NCBI GenBank assembly: GCA_965153355.1
Contig: OZ231126.1
Span: 84,630,001 to 84,694,000, forward strand
DNA: 64,000 bases
Source: Flaccisagitta enflata
Lineage: Eukaryota; Chaetognatha; Sagittoidea; Aphragmophora
Direction: 5' to 3'
Under the pieces are notes generated by a model that did not search any database, was not told the origin of the DNA, and saw nothing but the letters and a program-made list of their open reading frames with translations. A program made the position numbers and the translations under genes. Of this stretch, positions 60,125 to 64,000 are shown in pieces. Every line of letters starts with the position of its first letter. Position 1 is the first letter of the stretch.

Positions 60125-60418
60125 AGAAAGAACAAAACTCGATTATTGGTGATAACGACACAGACAGACGGACGACTTGAGACTGGAGAGACAGAGAGGG
60201 ATAGTGAGTCAGAGCATGTAACATTTACAGCCTCATTTGCAGACACATTCATGCTGTTTAATCTCTATCTAAATAGGTATATGGCCGAGAAAGCTATTTA
60301 CCAGGGAATTCAGAGTAAAGCTGACTTGGTCGCTTTGAACCAGCGCGTAGATGCCGCTTCTTTCATGGTCGTCACTACGAGCACCACCACTGAGGTTGTC
60401 CCCGCTTTGGTAATTTGA
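58498..60418 (+). CDS. Two terminal exons of a spliced gene, family unknown
   Basis: Exon 58,498-58,680 follows the acceptor TTCATATTCAG and ends in the perfect donor CAG|GTAAGA. It encodes a basic segment with NKQKARMWKSHVISKDEYL and PNICVNKIQPKPGHMIKQH. The last exon 60,277-60,418 follows TCTATCTAAATAG, joins in phase (AG+G makes Arg) and encodes YMAEKAIYQGIQSKADLVAL, then NQRVDAASF, to TGA. An AATAAA lies at 60,716-60,721. The 1.6-kb intron contains family 1 fragments and GA tracts. Upstream exons and the start are not found. I do not recognise the protein. The splice pairing is inferred; intermediate exons are possible. Confidence 0.55.
59285..59368 (-). mobile_element. Family 1 fragment, TGTGCGA subtype, in intron
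   Basis: TATGTGCGACAACGCACATC at about 59,368, AATAAGAGGCTTTGTCCG, GTCTGTTGGTCGG. The palindrome is TGTGCGA-CAA-CGCACA, yet another matched variant of the 5' hairpin. Confidence 0.65.
59655..59695 (+). mobile_element. Family 1 3' end fragment in intron
   Basis: CTGCCCCTGCTCAGCC, GTCCGCGACTGTCGCCTTG then TTTTG. No 5' half. Confidence 0.6.
60078..60121. repeat. GA microsatellite
   Basis: GA tract within degenerate GAGA-rich DNA (59,905-60,200) in the intron. Confidence 0.9.
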
Positions 60419-60609
60419 CGCCTCACCATGGACAGTTTGGTCGTTTTCAATCGTGTTGAAGCGAAACGAACTGAGTGCTTCTGCGTCTAGATTTGATTTG
60501 GAAGTTGAGTTTGACAGAAGAAATTGATTTCTACCACAGACGGACAAAAATACGCTTGAATCGAGGAAATCGTCTTCATGGAAAAACGTTGACTCTGTGG
60601 AGACAATTT

Positions 60610-60610
<1 letters not shown>

Positions 60611-60700
<90 letters not shown>
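60611..60700. repeat. GA microsatellite
   Basis: 90-bp GA tract between the stop codon at 60,418 and the AATAAA, thus in the predicted 3' UTR. Confidence 0.95.
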
Positions 60701-60705
<5 letters not shown>

Positions 60706-60715
60706 TCAATTTCGA

Positions 60716-60721
60716 AATAAA
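60716..60721 (+). promoter_or_regulatory. Candidate polyadenylation signal
   Basis: AATAAA about 300 bp downstream of the TGA of the plus-strand gene. Confidence 0.4.
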
Positions 60722-61189
60722 TGAACTAATCGAATTAGTGTTTCTCCGTTGGATTCTTTACAATGTTTTTTCTCAAGTGATGAAGCATTTGATTTGCATA
60801 TTGCGATTGCCGTGAGAATCAAGTAATCTCTTTATCCAGAAAAAGTGGATATTCTGGCCTCATTACAAAAGTTACGCCGATGTAATGTTAATATGTTGCA
60901 CTTATCACTATGAGAAAAATTCCCCCTCGTGAACGTTTGTTTTTAAATGACACAAAAACATTTTAATTGAGTAGTAATGCGGAACACATTCTGTTGTTTT
61001 CATCTGTTCCTGATTCCTGTTGCGTGAGTTGAATGCGGTGTGAATTTTTTAGAGTTTCTTAGAGTTTCTTAGTGTTCAATTTCTTTGAGAAGTCAAGGCA
61101 TTGCGGCCTACTCACCGACTCCAGCAGACATATACAGAAACAAGCCCGAGAATACGGCAGCCTTGACCTATGTCGCGCGTGGATGCAAA

Positions 61190-61193
<4 letters not shown>
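60722..61193. other. No gene seen
   Basis: AT-rich unique sequence downstream of the plus-strand gene. Confidence 0.4.
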
Positions 61194-61274
<81 letters not shown>

Positions 61275-61290
61275 GCGTGTGCGTTTTTAT
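61194..61290. repeat. GT microsatellite
   Basis: TG tract with GC interruptions at the right end. Confidence 0.96.
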
Positions 61291-62011
61291 TTTTCTCGGA
61301 ATCAGAACTTCCGATCGTCAGAATGGACAGAAGTCTATCTGTTGGTTCGTCTACCCTGCCATCAATTATAACTGTAACCAAAGAAACCTTTATTGTGCGA
61401 AAGTATTTATATCGAGGAATTCCGCTTTATATCTTCTGACAGCATTTAATCTACTATTTTTTCATGCAAAATTTTAAAACTGGCTCAAATGGTTTGGCCA
61501 CAATACCTATTTGAATGAAAAAGTTGCTAAGTGAGTTTAAACAAATTTTGATTCAGAAAATTTTTAAATGTTTGCTCAATTTTTTTCAATTGTGAAAATT
61601 TTTTGCAAATACAAAAAAAAAAAATGATGTATTAACAAGTATTCTTGACTAATCTGATCATTTTTATTCAATTTTTATGAACATAGAACAGTTTTTATAT
61701 AAAAAAATGGCTAAAAATGATATTTTTGAAAAAAATCTTGTCAAATTTGGAAATCACATGGAAACCAAACCGCTTGAGCCAGTGCTTTGAAATTTTGCAT
61801 GAATAAATGGTAGGTAATGTGCTTTTAGATGATACAAAGCAGAATATATCAATATTCATACTTTGATGTAATAAAGATTTCTTTCGTTACAGTTGTATTT
61901 GATGACAGGGTATCACAGTCAACATCAATCTCACATGTTTGCCTAATTGGCCCACCGTTACAATATTCCTATATTTCTAGGTAATACGATCTTTTATCGC
62001 CTAAAATTTTT
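61291..62011. other. No gene seen
   Basis: AT-rich DNA without recognisable exon or element. Confidence 0.4.
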
Positions 62012-62114
62012 AGGTGCGCAAAAGCATATCTATAACTGGCTGTGTCCGTCGGTTGGTCGGTTGGTTGGTCGGATAACGATCCACACGTCGCACCTTATTG
62101 GCCTACTTGGCCTT
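62012..62114 (+). mobile_element. Family 1 element, AGGTGCG subtype
   Basis: AGGTGCGCAAAAGCATATC, TATAACTGGCTGTGTCCG, GTCGGTTGG tract, GATCCACACGTCGCACC, tail GGCCTACTTGGCC then T8. Close to the copy at 33,935-34,058; the second half of its 5' hairpin (GCATAT for GCACCT) has decayed. Confidence 0.85.
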
Positions 62115-62215
62115 TTTTTTTTGCCCAAAATACTGTAAGGTGGATCAATCACGAAGGGGGCAAGAAATGATGAATACAAAAAATTCACCTCAAACCCTCA
62201 TGCGGCAGTCTTCGT

Positions 62216-62283
62216 GTTTTTACGCCATCTATCATCTATCATCTATCTCTATCATCTATCGTCTATCATCAATCATCTATCTC
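62216..62283. repeat. ATCT repeat
   Basis: CATCTATCATCTATC-type imperfect units, about 65 bp. Confidence 0.85.
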
Positions 62284-62948
62284 AATTCTGAATTGAAACT
62301 TAATCTTCTTTTCTTGTCTCGGTCAATGCTCACTCACAACATAAAAAAAAAAAAGAAAGAAGAAGAAGAAAAAAAAAGAAAGCCAATGCAAGACGAGAAT
62401 TTGTAAATGATCTCAATTTTGGTCAAATATGACCTCTTTTTTTGGGGGTTTTATTTTCCTTTATCATTTCTGTTCTCGAGTTGATCAATCAAACTGTCAA
62501 AAGGCTGCGGATTTTTTCCAGTGTGAAAATTCATAATGAGTTGATTTACATGTATTTTATGATTCCCTCGTGGGCTCCCTTTGGCTTCTACGAGGGGGTA
62601 CAATCTAGGCCAGTTTTACAAAAAGATATTGTAAGATGATAAACCTGCCACCGCGAAATTTTAACCGTCTTCTTGACAACGATAATTTCACTTTTATGAA
62701 AAACCGTGTTTGCTATAAGTTACACCAAACTCGAGTTTGTTGGTAGACGGACCAACCGACGGATGCGTAATCTAATGGTTTCTCCGTTCACGCAACCCGG
62801 TCCTTGTGCTATGAAAACATTCAGTTGAGCTTCACTGAAGCTTCACTGGAGCGCATTCCATGGGACTTGGCCAAATTATGCTTTTTAGTGAAGCTGCCTT
62901 GTAGCCAATATAAAAATAACAACAAAATCAAGGGACAGTATGTTCCGC
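62284..62948. other. No gene seen
   Basis: AT-rich unique sequence with short frames lacking motifs. Confidence 0.35.
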
Positions 62949-63346
62949 GCCTTATAGGCGGGGGGGGGGGGGTATCAACCAAGTTTTGAAATGCCAATCG
63001 GACATATGACCAAGCCATACGCAATCGCAAATCAACGTGATAACTAGATGGAAAAGTTCATGAGACTTCAACATTTATAGTCGTGCCAACCCTACCTTTC
63101 CCATATAGTAAAGTATAGGAGTTCCCTATTCCTCTTCCTTCTCCCTATTCATTACAATGTAAATGAGGGGCGTGGCGCGACTGTAAATGATAAAGCATGA
63201 CGCCTTTTTCCTTTCATATGTGTTTATATAATGAAAGTTGGACAACATTACTACTCCACACTATAAAATGTTATTGTGCACACTTTGACCATATGTCAGA
63301 GTGGCATTTCCAAAGTTGGTTGATACCGCCCCCCCCCCCCCTTATA
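62949..63346. mobile_element. Foldback element with poly-G ends
   Basis: CCTTATAGGCG, G-run, TATCAACCAAGTTTTGAAATG and GACATATGACCAAG at 62,949-63,013 are matched in inverse by GACCATATGTCAGAG, TGGCATTTCCAAAGTTGG, TTGATACCG, C-run and CTTATAGG at 63,287-63,346. Loop about 270 bp. The GCCTTAATAGCGGG block at 63,355 directly follows. Non-coding. Confidence 0.65.
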
Positions 63347-63685
63347 GGCAGGCATGCCTTAATAGCGGGCGCGCCCTAGCGGTGCTCCTCTTTACTCGTG
63401 TGCGCTGCCATCGCGCACCACTCCCCAATTCCCATGTACCCAGTTATCCACCCGCACCAAAAATGCGCGTCTCTATGTTTTATGGTCTCTGAGCTCTTCA
63501 AAGATATTTAAGGTTGCCTTCGCAGCTTTGCCCGGCTTTCAACCCTGTCATGACCCCATCACCTCAAATAGCCACCTCAATCCTTACCACGTGGCTTTTT
63601 TCAATGTTTTGTATTTGATCTATTTCAATCCGTCTTGACTTGCTTGACCACATATCCGTTTTCGCATAAATCTCTTTTCCTTTTT
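63347..63685. other. Dispersed block and unannotated DNA
   Basis: 63,344-63,390 repeats the ATGCCTTAATAGCGGG block of 21,963-22,015. The remainder shows no gene. Confidence 0.4.
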
Positions 63686-63835
63686 AGTTGCGGACACGCA
63701 ACTCTATAAGAGGCTTTGTCCATCCGTCAAATCAGTCGGTTGGTTGGTCACGTGGTGATCGAGTTGAAAATTGAAAACGGCATTTCTGCCCTGCCCACCC
63801 GTCCGCAACTGGTATTGGCTGTGTATCCGACGTTG
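63686..63835 (+). mobile_element. Family 1 element, AGTTGCG subtype
   Basis: T5 then AGTTGCGGACACGCAACT, CTATAAGAGGCTTTGTCC, GTCGGTTGG tract, ATCGAGTTGAAAATTG, CTGCCCACCCGTCCGCAACT and a tail GTGTATCCGACGTTG then TTC. AGTTGCGGAC and GTCCGCAACT are exact complements, with the C-to-T change balanced by G-to-A. Confidence 0.9.
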
Positions 63836-64000
63836 TTCTTTCGTGTCACATTTATGTCTGTCTGGTGATCGAATTGTTACTACGACCTCAGATCTATGAC
63901 CAGACGCAAGCGTATTTTTTCCACGTTTACTATCGCTCGCATGTGCGTACACATGAGCGTTCAAGGGTGTTCATGTGCGACAGTTTGAGGAGACAGATTG

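Noticed and set aside
60269-60600. Minus-strand frame with SSFRFNTIENDQTVHGEA
   Set aside because: It is antisense to the last exon of the plus-strand gene, which has better splice and polyadenylation support.

Overview
This is a repeat-dominated nuclear window from a eukaryote, most likely an invertebrate animal. The reasons are spliced coding exons with consensus donor and acceptor sites, very long dinucleotide and trinucleotide microsatellites, many short non-autonomous DNA transposons, and no long intact ORF. I cannot name the species. Nearly every long reading frame here is a translated microsatellite. Only two multi-exon genes are supported by phase-consistent splicing: an acidic-protein gene on the minus strand at about 1.5-2.3 kb, and a plus-strand gene at about 58.5-60.4 kb. 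A short first-exon candidate occurs twice, at 28.7 kb and 48.4 kb. I recognise no protein family in any of them.

Layout. 1-18.8 kb is a patchwork: a minisatellite (1-600), the minus-strand gene, a 1.9 kb degenerate foldback (2.8-4.7 kb), a cluster of dispersed elements with expanded cores (4.9-8.7 kb), more minisatellites and MITEs, then GA, GAA and CT tracts ending in a CT tract of about 715 bp (18,130-18,845). 18,862-36,373 and 42,879-57,001 are two arms of one large inverted repeat, separated by about 6.5 kb of single-copy spacer that contains a 33-N assembly gap (36,461-36,493). 57-64 kb holds MITEs, the plus-strand gene and more dispersed elements.

The most informative content is two abundant families of short mobile elements. 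Family 1 starts AGTCGCG and family 2 starts GGGCAGCGG. They differ in sequence but share one architecture: a short inverted repeat at the 5' end, a (GTCY)n stretch, a core that may be a minisatellite, the complementary inverted repeat near the 3' end, and a small terminal hairpin ending in TTG or CTG. Because the two arms are near-identical, they act as filled and empty site controls. Three family 1 copies and one family 2 copy are present in the left arm and cleanly absent from the right. Three of these four show the same junction, T5-element-TT against T5 in the empty site, and the fourth lies in a longer T run. This fits insertion between two Ts, as described for Helentron-derived HINE elements (DINE-1, mini-me and pearl-like). 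The inverted-repeat and hairpin sequences change together between copies, so structure is kept while sequence varies.

The same comparison exposes two arm-specific elements with 8-bp target duplications (hAT-like, one in each arm), one element with a 9-bp duplication, and a 1.4 kb indel. The arms have therefore evolved separately. They are either an old inverted duplication or two diverged haplotypes joined head to head near the gap, and the sequence alone cannot decide.
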